NCBI RefSeq assembly: GCF_021389935.1
Contig: NZ_CP089979.1
Span: 3,825,001 to 3,889,000, forward strand
DNA length: 64,000 nt
Source: Fulvivirga ligni
GTDB taxonomy: Bacteria > Bacteroidota > Bacteroidia > Cytophagales > Cyclobacteriaceae
Direction of reading: 5' to 3'
Made by a program: the position numbers and the translations under genes. Below the pieces are notes generated by a model that ran no database searches, had not been told where the DNA came from, and saw nothing but the letters and a program-made list of their open reading frames with translations. This document shows positions 44,331-52,949 of the stretch, in pieces. How positions within the stretch are numbered: position 1 is the first letter of the stretch; every line of letters begins with the position of its first letter.

Positions 44331-44735
44331 TGAATATGTTTGGCTTGAAGTGCGAAGTTAGGCTATTTGTTTGGGTTGGCTTTATAATGTTAGCTTTTTG
44401 TGTGGTATTTAAAGTATGATGGCACTCTAGCTATATTCAATTGCCTTCGGTGTTACCATGTTTGCTGTGCTTCCTATAGTCGCTAAGGCTACTTTCCTTT
44501 CACTTTCTTGACTTTGGCGGCTTTCCTTTCCCTCTCGTCACTCCGGCCGCTTTCCTTTCCCTCTCGTCACTCCGGCCGCTTTCCTTTCCCTCCCGTCACT
44601 CCGGCCGCAGCGTAGCGGAGAGCCGGAGTCTTGCTGATCGGGACTGCTGGCTGAACAGTGGAGATGCCGGATATTCTTTAGCTACGATACAGAATTCCGG
44701 CATGACGGTGATTGGCGTGGTTGCGCCAAACCGTC
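44331..44735. repeat. Inverted-repeat element R4 with tandem heads every 29 bp
   Basis: No gene. R4 occupies 44594-44707. Its head CGTCACTCCGGCCG is repeated upstream at 44536 and 44565, giving exact 29-bp periodicity with a spacer of TTTCCTTTCCCTCT. The first ~170 bases (44331-44500) are unstructured. Confidence 0.75.
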
Positions 44736-45410
44736 TTAGTCATCGTTTAGTGAAAAAGAGCTGAAAAGCTCTTCATGCTTCTCATCAAAAGATAGTATGG
44801 GTGCCATTAGCTTTTTGATCGCGGCATCCAGGTTGGTGTAGTTGGAGTGTGGGATGTGTAATGGAATTTTGTATAGCTTCTCGTCTTTCTTGTCGAAGGG
44901 ACAAGGCTCTTTTGAGTTGTATAGATATGGGATAAGTGTGTTATTGCAGTTGAGGGCAATACGATCGAAATCGTGGTCTTCGAAAAGTTCGGTTAAGGTG
45001 GCGTTGATGTTTTCGAAGAACATGGTGGTGGCGTTTAATCTTACACGGGAGCCAGCTCTGGATTTTCCTTTTTTGTTCAGGTATTTGATCTGGCTGAAAC
45101 CTTGCTTTTTACGCGTCATGTAAGCGCCGAAGGTGGTGTGGTAAATGTTCTCCTTACCTTCCATAACACAGATAGCGGCATTGCCTGACTCTATGCTCAG
45201 ATAAATCACAACATTCTCATCATTAATCAGTTGCAATGATTCGTTGATGGATATATGTAAGGGCAACCTCAGAAAACCTATTGGGTCATAATTGTCATCT
45301 AAAAGGTTAATCGCATGCTTTTTGAAATCATATTCATAATGAGGAAACCCCTCCTTGATCTGACGGAAGATTTGCTTGAAAGGGATATGATATAAGTTGA
45401 GTGATTTCAT
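44736..45410 (-). CDS. Vms1/ANKZF1-like release factor (VLRF1 family)
   Basis: 224 residues. Residues 99-110 read TRKKQGFSQIKY and residues 114-125 read KGKSRAGSRVRL, closely matching the catalytic loop of Vms1/ANKZF1 (TRRKQGGSQ...KGKSNSAGSxLRR). The catalytic glutamine corresponds to Q107. In eukaryotes this domain releases stalled nascent chains from 60S-bound tRNA during ribosome quality control; bacterial VLRF1 proteins are predicted to act on peptidyl-tRNA. Length and single-domain form fit bacterial members. No signal peptide. It is monocistronic between repeat elements. Function by family inference. Confidence 0.75.
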   Translation of the reverse strand: MKSLNLYHIPFKQIFRQIKEGFPHYEYDFKKHAINLLDDNYDPIGFLRLPLHISINESLQLINDENVVIYLSIESGNAAICVMEGKENIYHTTFGAYMTRKKQGFSQIKYLNKKGKSRAGSRVRLNATTMFFENINATLTELFEDHDFDRIALNCNNTLIPYLYNSKEPCPFDKKDEKLYKIPLHIPHSNYTNLDAAIKKLMAPILSFDEKHEELFSSFSLNDD

Positions 45411-45753
45411 TCGGGTGCAAAGTAGTGGTATTTAGAGATAGAGAGCAAGTGTTCATTGCCATGGAGGTACACTACTAATAGGTCACTTCTACTGCAGTCC
45501 TTATCTCTTCCGTCACTCCGGCCGGAGCCACTTCCCTCTCGTCACTCCGGCCGCAACCCTTTCCCCCTCGTCACTCCGGCCGAAGTGCAGCGGAGAGCCG
45601 GAGTCTCGCTGATCAGCCCTGCTACCGAACGGTAAGATGCCGGATATTCTTCCGCTTCGCTATAGAATTCCGGCATGACGGTTTTTGAATTGTTTTTAAC
45701 AATTCAAAACCTGTTGCTCCCTTCTCCTCCCTGGAGAAGGGCTGGGGATGAGG
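45411..45753. repeat. Inverted-repeat element R5 with tandem heads and tail
   Basis: No gene. R5 is at 45569-45680; heads at 45511 and 45540 again have 29-bp spacing. The ~75-bp tail (45681-45752) is like that of R3 and runs directly to the stop codon of the downstream helicase gene. Confidence 0.78.
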
Positions 45754-47091
45754 TCATTTCCTCTTATTCTGTCTCTTATCTCCTCTGGTCTTAGGCTTTT
45801 TATATTTGGCTGCGATCTTCGCTTTGTAGGAGCTGCCGGAGTTGACTTTCATGTTTTTGGCTTTCTTCTCGGCGTCTTTCACTTTTGGTTTTAGCTTGGG
45901 TTGCTTGCCGTAGCTGCCTTGTTTTTCTTTTGGTCGCTCTTCGGGGATGAGTTCGTGATTGATCTCTGTTTCTTCGGGGAATTCCAGCTCATTAATAGTG
46001 AGATTCATTAGGGCTTCTATTTCCTTTTTTGCGTCCTCTTCCGGATCGGAATACAAAAGAATGGACTCTCCTTTTTCAGAGGCTCTACCCGTTCTGCCAA
46101 TTCGGTGCATGTAGTTTTCAGGATATTTCGGGGTATCCATATTAATAACATGGCTCACCTTTTGAAAATCCAGACCACGAGCGATGACATCAGTGGCGAT
46201 CAAGATGCGGATTGATCCGTTCTCAAATTCTTCAACAGTTCTTAACCTGTGATTTTGAGTTTTATTTGAATGAATTATACCAATTCCTGAACCAAGAGAT
46301 TCTTCCAGCTTTTGTAGTAAGTAGTCAGCTAAGCGCTTGCTGGAGACGAATACTAAGACTTTGTTATAAGTAGCCTTATCTCTCAGTAAATCTGCTAACA
46401 GATTAATTTTAGTATTGAAATTCAGTACCTTATAACTGGCCTGAGTGATATTGTCCAAAGGAGTTCCGCTTACTGCCACCGTTATCTGCTCTGGAGTATG
46501 GAAGAAATCATGGATCAGCTCATTCACTTCTTCAGTCATTGTGGCTGAAAACATGATGTTTTGCCTTTTATCTGGCAGTAGATCAAACAGATGGTTGAGC
46601 TGCGTTCTGAAACCCATATCAAGCATTACATCTACTTCATCAATAACCAGCTTTTTAGTTTCCTTCATGGTTACGGCTCTTGCCAATATGAGGTCATATA
46701 ATCGGCCTGGAGTCGCTACAATGAGATCCTGCCCTTCTGCTAAAGCCTCTTTTTGCAGCCTGATGTTGGATTCTCCAAATATGCCCAGCGTTCTAACCGT
46801 AACATAAGTTGTTAGACTTTCGATAGCGGCCACCACCTGAGTTACTAATTCTCTGGTAGGAACCAATATAAGCACACGCGGATTGGGACTTTTTGAGAAT
46901 TTTAGATCTTGCAATAATGGTAGTAAATAAGCCAGGGTTTTACCTGTACCGGTCTGGGATATACCCACTACATCAGTACCTGAAGCAATTACCGGAAAGG
47001 CTTTTTCCTGTATTTCCGTGGCTGCGGTGAAACCTAATTCATCAATTGCATTACGCAGTTGATTGCTGATCTTAAATTCATCAAAATTCAT
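45754..47091 (-). CDS. DEAD-box RNA helicase
   Basis: 445 residues. Helicase motifs in order: Q motif region (FTAATEIQEKAFP), Walker A SQTGTGKT, PTRELV, TPGRLYDL, DEVD in place of DEAD, SAT, RGLD, and HRIGRTGRA. The C-terminal ~70 residues are Lys/Arg-rich, probably for RNA binding. Length and order fit the RhlE/CshA type involved in ribosome assembly or mRNA decay. The motif II variant DEVD still keeps the acidic pair. It is preceded by no operon partner and its 3' end abuts repeat R5. Confidence 0.92.
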   Translation of the reverse strand: MNFDEFKISNQLRNAIDELGFTAATEIQEKAFPVIASGTDVVGISQTGTGKTLAYLLPLLQDLKFSKSPNPRVLILVPTRELVTQVVAAIESLTTYVTVRTLGIFGESNIRLQKEALAEGQDLIVATPGRLYDLILARAVTMKETKKLVIDEVDVMLDMGFRTQLNHLFDLLPDKRQNIMFSATMTEEVNELIHDFFHTPEQITVAVSGTPLDNITQASYKVLNFNTKINLLADLLRDKATYNKVLVFVSSKRLADYLLQKLEESLGSGIGIIHSNKTQNHRLRTVEEFENGSIRILIATDVIARGLDFQKVSHVINMDTPKYPENYMHRIGRTGRASEKGESILLYSDPEEDAKKEIEALMNLTINELEFPEETEINHELIPEERPKEKQGSYGKQPKLKPKVKDAEKKAKNMKVNSGSSYKAKIAAKYKKPKTRGDKRQNKRK

Positions 47092-47192
47092 GGTGTACTC
47101 TCTGCTTTGTGCAAAGCTACTGGTTTTGACTGACTATTCGGGAGGCATTTCGCTTTTATACCTGCATTGATCTAATCTGGAAATAGAATAGG

Positions 47193-47918
47193 TTATATCA
47201 GCTCCTTGACCAGCTTTTCAAACTCTTCACCCTGATCTTCCACACCTTTTTCTACGTATAATAGTTTTCCCTCTTTATCTATAAAAATGGTGGTAGGATA
47301 ATCCATAATACCCAGACTATCAATGAATGATGCAGCATCAACCACTTGTGTGAATTGAAAGGGGTGCTTTTGGGTAAATTTATTGACCTCATCTTTCTTG
47401 CTGAAGGTCATGGCAACAAAATCCATCTGGTCTTTATACTGCTCCTTTATTCTATTGAGAATCGGTATCTCTCTTACACATGGGGCACATTGAGTAAACC
47501 AAAAATTGATCATCATAGGCTTGCCTTCCTGGGCTAAAGAAATAGAGCCATCTCTTAGTGTTGTAAATTCCTTTTTAGGAAATTGTTTATTTAAATAGCT
47601 AAACAAATTAGCTTTAGATCCACTGAAAATGTATTCATGCCCTTGCTTTACGGTGTATTTAAACTCCTGAATAACAGAGTCTTCTGAAGTAGATTTATCG
47701 TAAAGATGGAAGGCCACCTCACTATTATTGGCATACTGATCCTGCAGCTTTTTTCGAAACTGCAGGTATTCTTTTTTGCTAAGTGTTTTGCCAGTGATGA
47801 GGTCTTTATAATATAACTGAGGCGTTTTGGGTTGGCTTTCTTCCCCTGTGGTTTGCTCAGTATTTTGATTACAAGCAGTTAATAAAGAAGCCGCCAGTAG
47901 AATTAAAAAGTATCTCAT
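47193..47918 (-). CDS. TlpA-like thioredoxin-fold lipoprotein
   Basis: 241 residues. The signal ends with lipobox LLTAC. The C-terminal ~130 residues form a redoxin fold with CxxC as CAPC in WFTQCAPCVREIP, followed by DYPTTIFIDKEG with the cis-Pro loop. Such periplasmic proteins reduce disulfides for cytochrome maturation or oxidative stress. The N-terminal ~100 residues are unassigned. It overlaps the TonB-domain gene by ATGA, so it is translated after it. Confidence 0.88.
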   Translation of the reverse strand: MRYFLILLAASLLTACNQNTEQTTGEESQPKTPQLYYKDLITGKTLSKKEYLQFRKKLQDQYANNSEVAFHLYDKSTSEDSVIQEFKYTVKQGHEYIFSGSKANLFSYLNKQFPKKEFTTLRDGSISLAQEGKPMMINFWFTQCAPCVREIPILNRIKEQYKDQMDFVAMTFSKKDEVNKFTQKHPFQFTQVVDAASFIDSLGIMDYPTTIFIDKEGKLLYVEKGVEDQGEEFEKLVKELI

Positions 47919-48379
47919 GACTCTTTCTTTCCTTTTTTCTTATCTTTTTTCTTTTTTGGTTCAGCCGGTGTGGCCATAACAAAGGTGATTGGCAGAATTA
48001 TCCTTTGTGAAGCTTTTTCACCATTGGCTTTTTCACCGGGTATCCAATCAGGACAATTTTCTATAATTCTTATAGCCTCCGCACTCAGAAGTGGATCTGG
48101 GCTTCTCACTATTTCAATGGACTCATCATTAATTTCTCCTGTCTTTGTCACAACGAATTGTACAAATACTTTCCCTTGAATTCCTTTCTGCCTGGCTTCC
48201 GCAGGGTATTGAAGAGAGTTGCCGACATAAAAATAAAAACCTTGATATCCATTTTCTTTATAAATCGCCGGTTTGTCCAGAATCTGAAAAACCTCTTCTT
48301 TCTCTTTATCCTGACCGTTTGAATCAAGGCAGAGGAATAACAATAATAGATTTATTGCAATAATCTTTAATATTTTCAT
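47915..48379 (-). CDS. TonB C-terminal domain protein (secreted)
   Basis: 154 residues with a signal peptide (IIAINLLLLFLCLDSNGQ) in place of the usual TonB anchor. Residues ~50-135 match the TonB C-terminal domain: YPAEARQKGIQGKVFVQFVV, then PLLSAEAIRIIENCPDWIPG. The tail is a lysine-rich run (EPKKKKDKKKGKKES). With no transmembrane anchor in the usual place it may act as a periplasmic soluble partner or receive a substrate. Upstream and coupled by ATGA to the thioredoxin gene. Confidence 0.85.
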   Translation of the reverse strand: MKILKIIAINLLLLFLCLDSNGQDKEKEEVFQILDKPAIYKENGYQGFYFYVGNSLQYPAEARQKGIQGKVFVQFVVTKTGEINDESIEIVRSPDPLLSAEAIRIIENCPDWIPGEKANGEKASQRIILPITFVMATPAEPKKKKDKKKGKKES

Positions 48380-48398
48380 GGTGTAAATCTATTAATAA

Positions 48399-49172
48399 TT
48401 AATCAAACTCCACCCCCTTCAAAATCAATCCCGAGGCAGGAGCGATATAACTGAAGGCCCCAGCTTCTGAACCATCTATGGATTGTTGAAGCGCTGCTAG
48501 CGTAATTTCCCCTTTTCCTAATAGAAATAGGGCGCCCATCATTAGCCTTACCTGGTAACGCATGAATCCTTCGCCTTTTACTCTAAAGATGTAGCTTTTC
48601 TCTGGGAAGAAGTTGGCTGTGTAAAGGTTGTTTTCTATGATTTCTGCTTCATCAATCACTCTGTCAAATACCGTAATGTCAGAAGGCTTGTAGGCGTAAT
48701 TTTTGAAATGATGAGGGCCTTGAAACAGCTTGGCTCCTTTTTTCATAATCTCAAGGTCTAAATCCTGGATAATGTAACTCATAAAAGGTGCTGCAAAGGG
48801 ATGATTTTTAGCTCCAAAGGAAAAAAGGTAAAGATATTCCTTGGTTTTGGAGTGTTGAATGATGTTGAAATGCTTATCTGTTTCCTCTATTTTCAAAGCT
48901 CTGATGTCGCTAGGAAGATTTTCGTTAAGTAAATCGAAAATAGCTTCTGTATCTATAGGTTCTTTGGTGAATAGCTCAAATACTCCGCCTTCGGCAGAAA
49001 CCATGGCGTCGGTTCGGGAAGAGCCTAAAGTACGGTAATTATCATGGCCAAGTACAAAAGTCAATGTCTTTTCCAGCATGCCTTGCACGGTTTTCACCTG
49101 CGGCTGCTTCTGCCAGCCATGATATCGGAAACCCAAAAACTGAAAATGAATGAGGTAATAATATTTCTTCAT
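48399..49172 (-). CDS. truA: tRNA pseudouridine synthase A
   Basis: 257 residues. FLGFRYHGWQKQPQ is the family opening, SSRTDAMVSAEGGVF carries the catalytic aspartate (GRTDAGVHA in the standard form), and the C-terminal FMRYQVRLMMGALFLLGKGE is diagnostic. It isomerises uridines 38-40 of the anticodon stem. The substituted sequence SRTDAMVSA is typical of a divergent Bacteroidota branch. Confidence 0.9.
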   Translation of the reverse strand: MKKYYYLIHFQFLGFRYHGWQKQPQVKTVQGMLEKTLTFVLGHDNYRTLGSSRTDAMVSAEGGVFELFTKEPIDTEAIFDLLNENLPSDIRALKIEETDKHFNIIQHSKTKEYLYLFSFGAKNHPFAAPFMSYIIQDLDLEIMKKGAKLFQGPHHFKNYAYKPSDITVFDRVIDEAEIIENNLYTANFFPEKSYIFRVKGEGFMRYQVRLMMGALFLLGKGEITLAALQQSIDGSEAGAFSYIAPASGLILKGVEFD

Positions 49173-49205
49173 TGCCTCAAAGGTAGGCCATCTCTCCTAC
49201 TCGGC

Positions 49206-50759
49206 TTACCAATCTATCGGGAAATAGTCTTTTAAAAACTGTCCACACCAGTGCTTTCCGGTGTTGATGCCATCGAAAAATGGATCACAAACACGTGCCG
49301 CGCCATCTACAATGTCCAACGGTGGCTGAAAATCATGCTTATCTTGTTTTATCTTGGCCAGTTCTACAGGATCTTCATCAGTAACCCAACCGGTGTCTAC
49401 CGCATTCATAAAAATGCCTTCTTTCCCTAAATCGCCAGCGGCGGTATGAGTAAGCATATTCAGGGCTGCCTTAGCCATATTGGTATGTGGGTGACGACTT
49501 TCTTTTTTAAATCGGTAAAACTTACCTTCCATAGCCGTTACGTTTACCACGTGCTTCTTGCCCGTGTAGTCACGTTGCATCAGGTCAATTAATCGATTAC
49601 AGAGCACAAATGGAGCAATCGAGTTCACCAGCTGTACTTCAAGCATTTCATGGGTATGAACCTCGCCAAGCTTTAATCTCCAACTGTTGGTTTTTCTTAA
49701 GTCAACTTGCTGAAGATCAGCATCCAGTTTGCCTTCCGGGAATACCTCGGCGGCCTCCAGTGAGTTATCAAACTTATAAGGTACTTGTGAAAGCTGGGCT
49801 GAAGCTCTAATACCGATGCCAGGCTCCTGACTATTCCAGGTAACGGGCAGCTGTCCCATTTTGCTTTCTTTGCCGCTATCCAGCAAGTGATGTAGTAGGT
49901 CTTCATGGTCATGCAGAAGCATTTGCACCTGCGGTGAATGATCATGATATCCTAAGCGCTCATTTTCCATCAGATGGGTGTAGAAGCCTGCGGGTCTCCT
50001 AACGGTTTGTGCGGCGTTATTAATGAGAATGTCCAAACGATCATATTGCTGCTCTATATAGGTGGCAAACAGCTCCACGCTTGGAATGTGTCTTAAATCC
50101 AGACCATGGATCTTCAGCCTGTGTCCCCATTCCGAGAAGTCTTCCTCTTTAGCAAATCTAATGGCAGAATCAGCTGGGAATCTGGTGGTAGCAATGACTG
50201 TAGCTCCGGCTCTAAGCATCATCAAAGTGGCCTGGTAGCCAATCTTTAGACGTGAACCAGTGATCAAAGCTACCTGACCGGTAAGCTCTGCCGTTTGGAA
50301 TCTTTTTGCATAATTTAAATCACCACATTCCTGACACATAGAATCATAAAAATGATGGAGCGTAGTGTATTCCTTTTTACAGACATAACAGTTGCGAGGT
50401 GAGCTCAGCTTCCTGGCTTCATCTTCCTCCTGCTGTGGTCCTTCAATCTGCTTAGGGGCGGTGAAAATAGTGGCTTCTCTGGCGCTTCTTATTCCTGTAG
50501 TAGCTCTGGCTTCACGGTCTTGCTCGCGAACAAGTTGCTTCTGCACCTTCCTTTTTAAACGACCGCGCTTTCTGATCTCTGTGCGGTCTGGCCTGGAAAG
50601 CTTACCTGCCAACGTGATGAGTTCTATTTTCTTCTCTTCTGTAAGGCTGACGAGCTGCTCAGTATCTTCAAGTAAAAGTTTTAGTGTTTCAATACACTGA
50701 TCTATATCGGCATCATTCACTTGCTTATTCACCTCTTCTTGTTGCTGATTCATAATCAT
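49206..50759 (-). CDS. SDR oxidoreductase with N-terminal zinc-ribbon-like extension
   Basis: 517 residues (an in-frame ATG at 50753 is also plausible). Residues ~1-120 are charged and helical. Then CYVCKKEY...MCQECGD has two CxxC pairs, a likely zinc ribbon. The SDR domain begins at ~165: [20 protein letters not shown] is a TGxxxxxG nucleotide-binding motif, [10 protein letters not shown] fits NNAG, and the catalytic region is altered: [12 protein letters not shown] stands where S...YxxxK is expected, with [14 protein letters not shown] nearby. Either a variant active site or a non-catalytic SDR. An insertion of ~100 residues separates the two SDR parts. Confidence 0.7.
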   Translation of the reverse strand: MIMNQQQEEVNKQVNDADIDQCIETLKLLLEDTEQLVSLTEEKKIELITLAGKLSRPDRTEIRKRGRLKRKVQKQLVREQDREARATTGIRSAREATIFTAPKQIEGPQQEEDEARKLSSPRNCYVCKKEYTTLHHFYDSMCQECGDLNYAKRFQTAELTGQVALITGSRLKIGYQATLMMLRAGATVIATTRFPADSAIRFAKEEDFSEWGHRLKIHGLDLRHIPSVELFATYIEQQYDRLDILINNAAQTVRRPAGFYTHLMENERLGYHDHSPQVQMLLHDHEDLLHHLLDSGKESKMGQLPVTWNSQEPGIGIRASAQLSQVPYKFDNSLEAAEVFPEGKLDADLQQVDLRKTNSWRLKLGEVHTHEMLEVQLVNSIAPFVLCNRLIDLMQRDYTGKKHVVNVTAMEGKFYRFKKESRHPHTNMAKAALNMLTHTAAGDLGKEGIFMNAVDTGWVTDEDPVELAKIKQDKHDFQPPLDIVDGAARVCDPFFDGINTGKHWCGQFLKDYFPIDW

Positions 50760-50941
50760 TCAAAATAACGTACGAATATAAGCTTTACTTGAAAGCAAAA
50801 GCTTTTATTCGGTTGTATATTTTTCTAACGTGAAAATATCTTTAACTGTACATTAAAAATTTAACATTCATACGCATTAAATTTTTGCAAAAATCTAATA
50901 CATTTAACCCTCTCAAAATTTGTAATAGTTTTAGATGATGT

Positions 50942-51457
50942 ATGGAGATAGAGTTTAAAAGATGCACTTTAAATGAACTGGATCAACTATTAGAAATTTC
51001 AAAGGCTACCTACTTTGAAGCATTTTCTGCTGGGGAAGCGTCTGAGAATGTGCAGCAATATGTGGCTAACGCATTCAACGAAGACCGTCTTTGGCATGAG
51101 CTAAATAACCCATTCTCAGAGTTTTATCTCGCCGAATCTGATGGTGATGTGGTGGGTTATATAAAACTAAACTACAAAGAAGCACAGCAGAAGTATAGCG
51201 ACAGAAATAGCATAGAGCTGCAGCGCATTTATACCGTAGGTAAAGTACACGGACAGGGTGCCGGCCAGGTGCTACTTAATGAAGCCATCAGAATAGCCAG
51301 ACAAAATCACGCTGAGTTCTTATGGCTAGGCGTTTGGGACCAAAACCCTCGTGCCATTCACTTTTATCAGAAAAACGGATTTGACAAACTTGGCCAGATG
51401 CACTTTTACATGGGCGATAAGAAGTATACTGATACTATTATGATGATTGAGTTGTAG
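50942..51457 (+). CDS. GNAT-family N-acetyltransferase
   Basis: 171 residues. Acetyl-CoA binding is shown by LQRIYTVGKVHGQGAGQVLL (Q/RxxGxG/A loop), followed by FLWLGVWDQNPRAIHFYQKNGF, the standard GNAT C-terminal motif. It groups with YkkB/SpeG-like acetyltransferases; substrate unknown. It stands alone, divergent from the SDR gene. Confidence 0.9.
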   Translation: MEIEFKRCTLNELDQLLEISKATYFEAFSAGEASENVQQYVANAFNEDRLWHELNNPFSEFYLAESDGDVVGYIKLNYKEAQQKYSDRNSIELQRIYTVGKVHGQGAGQVLLNEAIRIARQNHAEFLWLGVWDQNPRAIHFYQKNGFDKLGQMHFYMGDKKYTDTIMMIEL

Positions 51458-51934
51458 GTGGCTTAGCTGGAGGTGCTAATCTAACTGGTTATTCTTTTGC
51501 TGCTTAGTGGGTGCTGTTTTGATGGGGGAGTTATTGGGTTATTGGTTATTGAGTTATTGGTTGTTTTGTGGCTTTTCTGGTTAAACTAGGTACTCGTTAC
51601 TTCTTACTATCTACTCTTTTATGATTGTTGGTTATTATGTTATTATTGATTTTGTAGGTAGGCTTTTTAACTAGTTACTCATTACTTCTTGCTATCTACT
51701 CTTTTATAGTTATTGGTTATTGAGTTATTTGTTTTTGTGGCTTTTCTGGTTAAACTAGGTACTCAATACTTCTTACTATTCACTACTCACTACTATCTAC
51801 TAACATCTCAATACTCACTACTATCTACTCACATCTCTATACACCATGTCTCAATAGTAATTGCCATTTGTGGTAAATGCCATGGTTTGGAGTTGGGATA
51901 TTGTGGTAATATTGGGCTTTAACTTCCTTGTATT
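51458..51934. repeat. Intergenic region of AT-rich direct repeats
   Basis: No gene. A unit beginning GAGTTAT...GTGGCTTTTCTGG and ending in TTACTATCTACTC is present at 51551-51620 and 51722-51790, with a shorter diverged copy at 51646-51705. From 51765 to 51840 irregular TACTCACTACTATCTAC repeats occur. TTTG at about 51885 and TAATATTG about 17 bp later are a weak promoter candidate for the GH5 gene. Confidence 0.65.
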
Positions 51935-52948
51935 ATGATTTTGTATCGGTATATATTTCTTTCTCTTTTTGTCATTTGTTTGGTTCAATGTGATTTGGTG
52001 GCTCAGGATAATTCGGGTCTTGGTCAAATTAGGGTGGATGGAAAGCACTTTGTGGATGAGTCTGGGGAGGTAATTGTCTTTAGAGGTTTGGATACTAGTG
52101 ATCCTGATAAGTTGGCTTCGGAGGGGCATTGGAATAGGCGGTATTTTGAGGAGATGGCTGACTGGGGAGCTAATATGGTTCGCTTTCCGGTTCATCCCGG
52201 GGCATGGAGACATAGAGGTGAGCAGGAATATTTGAAGCTTTTGGATCAAGGGGTGCAATGGGCTGGTGAGCAGGGCATGTATGTGATGATTGATTGGCAT
52301 AGCATCGGGAATTTGAAGGAGGAGAAGTTTCATGGTAAGGGATATGTCACCACGTTTAAAGAGACTAAGCAGTTTTGGGATACTATTTCGAAGCATTTTA
52401 AGGGGAATAATACTGTGGCTATGCTGGAGCTTTTTAATGAGCCCACTACCAGAAATGGTGAATATGGAAGCATAACCTGGCAGGAATGGAAGCCTATGAT
52501 GGAGGAGATTATCAAGTTGATCAGGGATAATGGAAATGATGCTATTCCATTGGTGGCTGGGTTTAATTGGGCCTATGATCTTACTGTGGTAAAGGATAAT
52601 CCTATTGAGGCTGAGGGCATTGCTTATGTGAGTCACCCGTATCCTCAAAAGAGAGAGAAACCATGGTTTACGGCCTGGACGGAAGATTGGGGATTTGTGG
52701 CCGAGAAATATCCTGTTATTTTAACTGAAGTAGGCTTTTGCGGACCTAATGACAGAGGGGCTCATATACCGGTAATCAGCGATGAATCTTATGGTGAGGC
52801 GCTGGATGAATACTGCGATAAGCATGGCATCTCCTACATGGTTTGGGTTTTTGATGCGCAATGGTCACCCATGTTGATCTCGGATTGGGACTTCACTCCT
52901 ACTACTCAGGGAAAATATTTCAAAAAATCACTGCAAAGTCGTAAATAG
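51935..52948 (+). CDS. Glycoside hydrolase family 5 (cellulase-like) protein
   Basis: 337 residues with a signal peptide (FLSLFVICLVQCDLVAQ; the Cys suggests a lipoprotein is also possible). The (beta/alpha)8 fold shows GANMVRFPVHP, VMIDWHSIG, catalytic acid E169 in ELFNEPT and nucleophile E265 in ILTEVGF. Glu positions and spacing fit GH5. It probably degrades beta-glucan or cellulose outside the cytoplasm. The gene stands alone; it faces a transglutaminase-like gene 1 bp away at the 3' end. Confidence 0.92.
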   Translation: MILYRYIFLSLFVICLVQCDLVAQDNSGLGQIRVDGKHFVDESGEVIVFRGLDTSDPDKLASEGHWNRRYFEEMADWGANMVRFPVHPGAWRHRGEQEYLKLLDQGVQWAGEQGMYVMIDWHSIGNLKEEKFHGKGYVTTFKETKQFWDTISKHFKGNNTVAMLELFNEPTTRNGEYGSITWQEWKPMMEEIIKLIRDNGNDAIPLVAGFNWAYDLTVVKDNPIEAEGIAYVSHPYPQKREKPWFTAWTEDWGFVAEKYPVILTEVGFCGPNDRGAHIPVISDESYGEALDEYCDKHGISYMVWVFDAQWSPMLISDWDFTPTTQGKYFKKSLQSRK

Positions 52949-52949
52949 A

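Noticed and set aside
44536-44607. 29-bp periodic repeats as a CRISPR array
   Set aside because: Only three repeats of 14 bp, nearly identical spacers, and they belong to the R-element heads.
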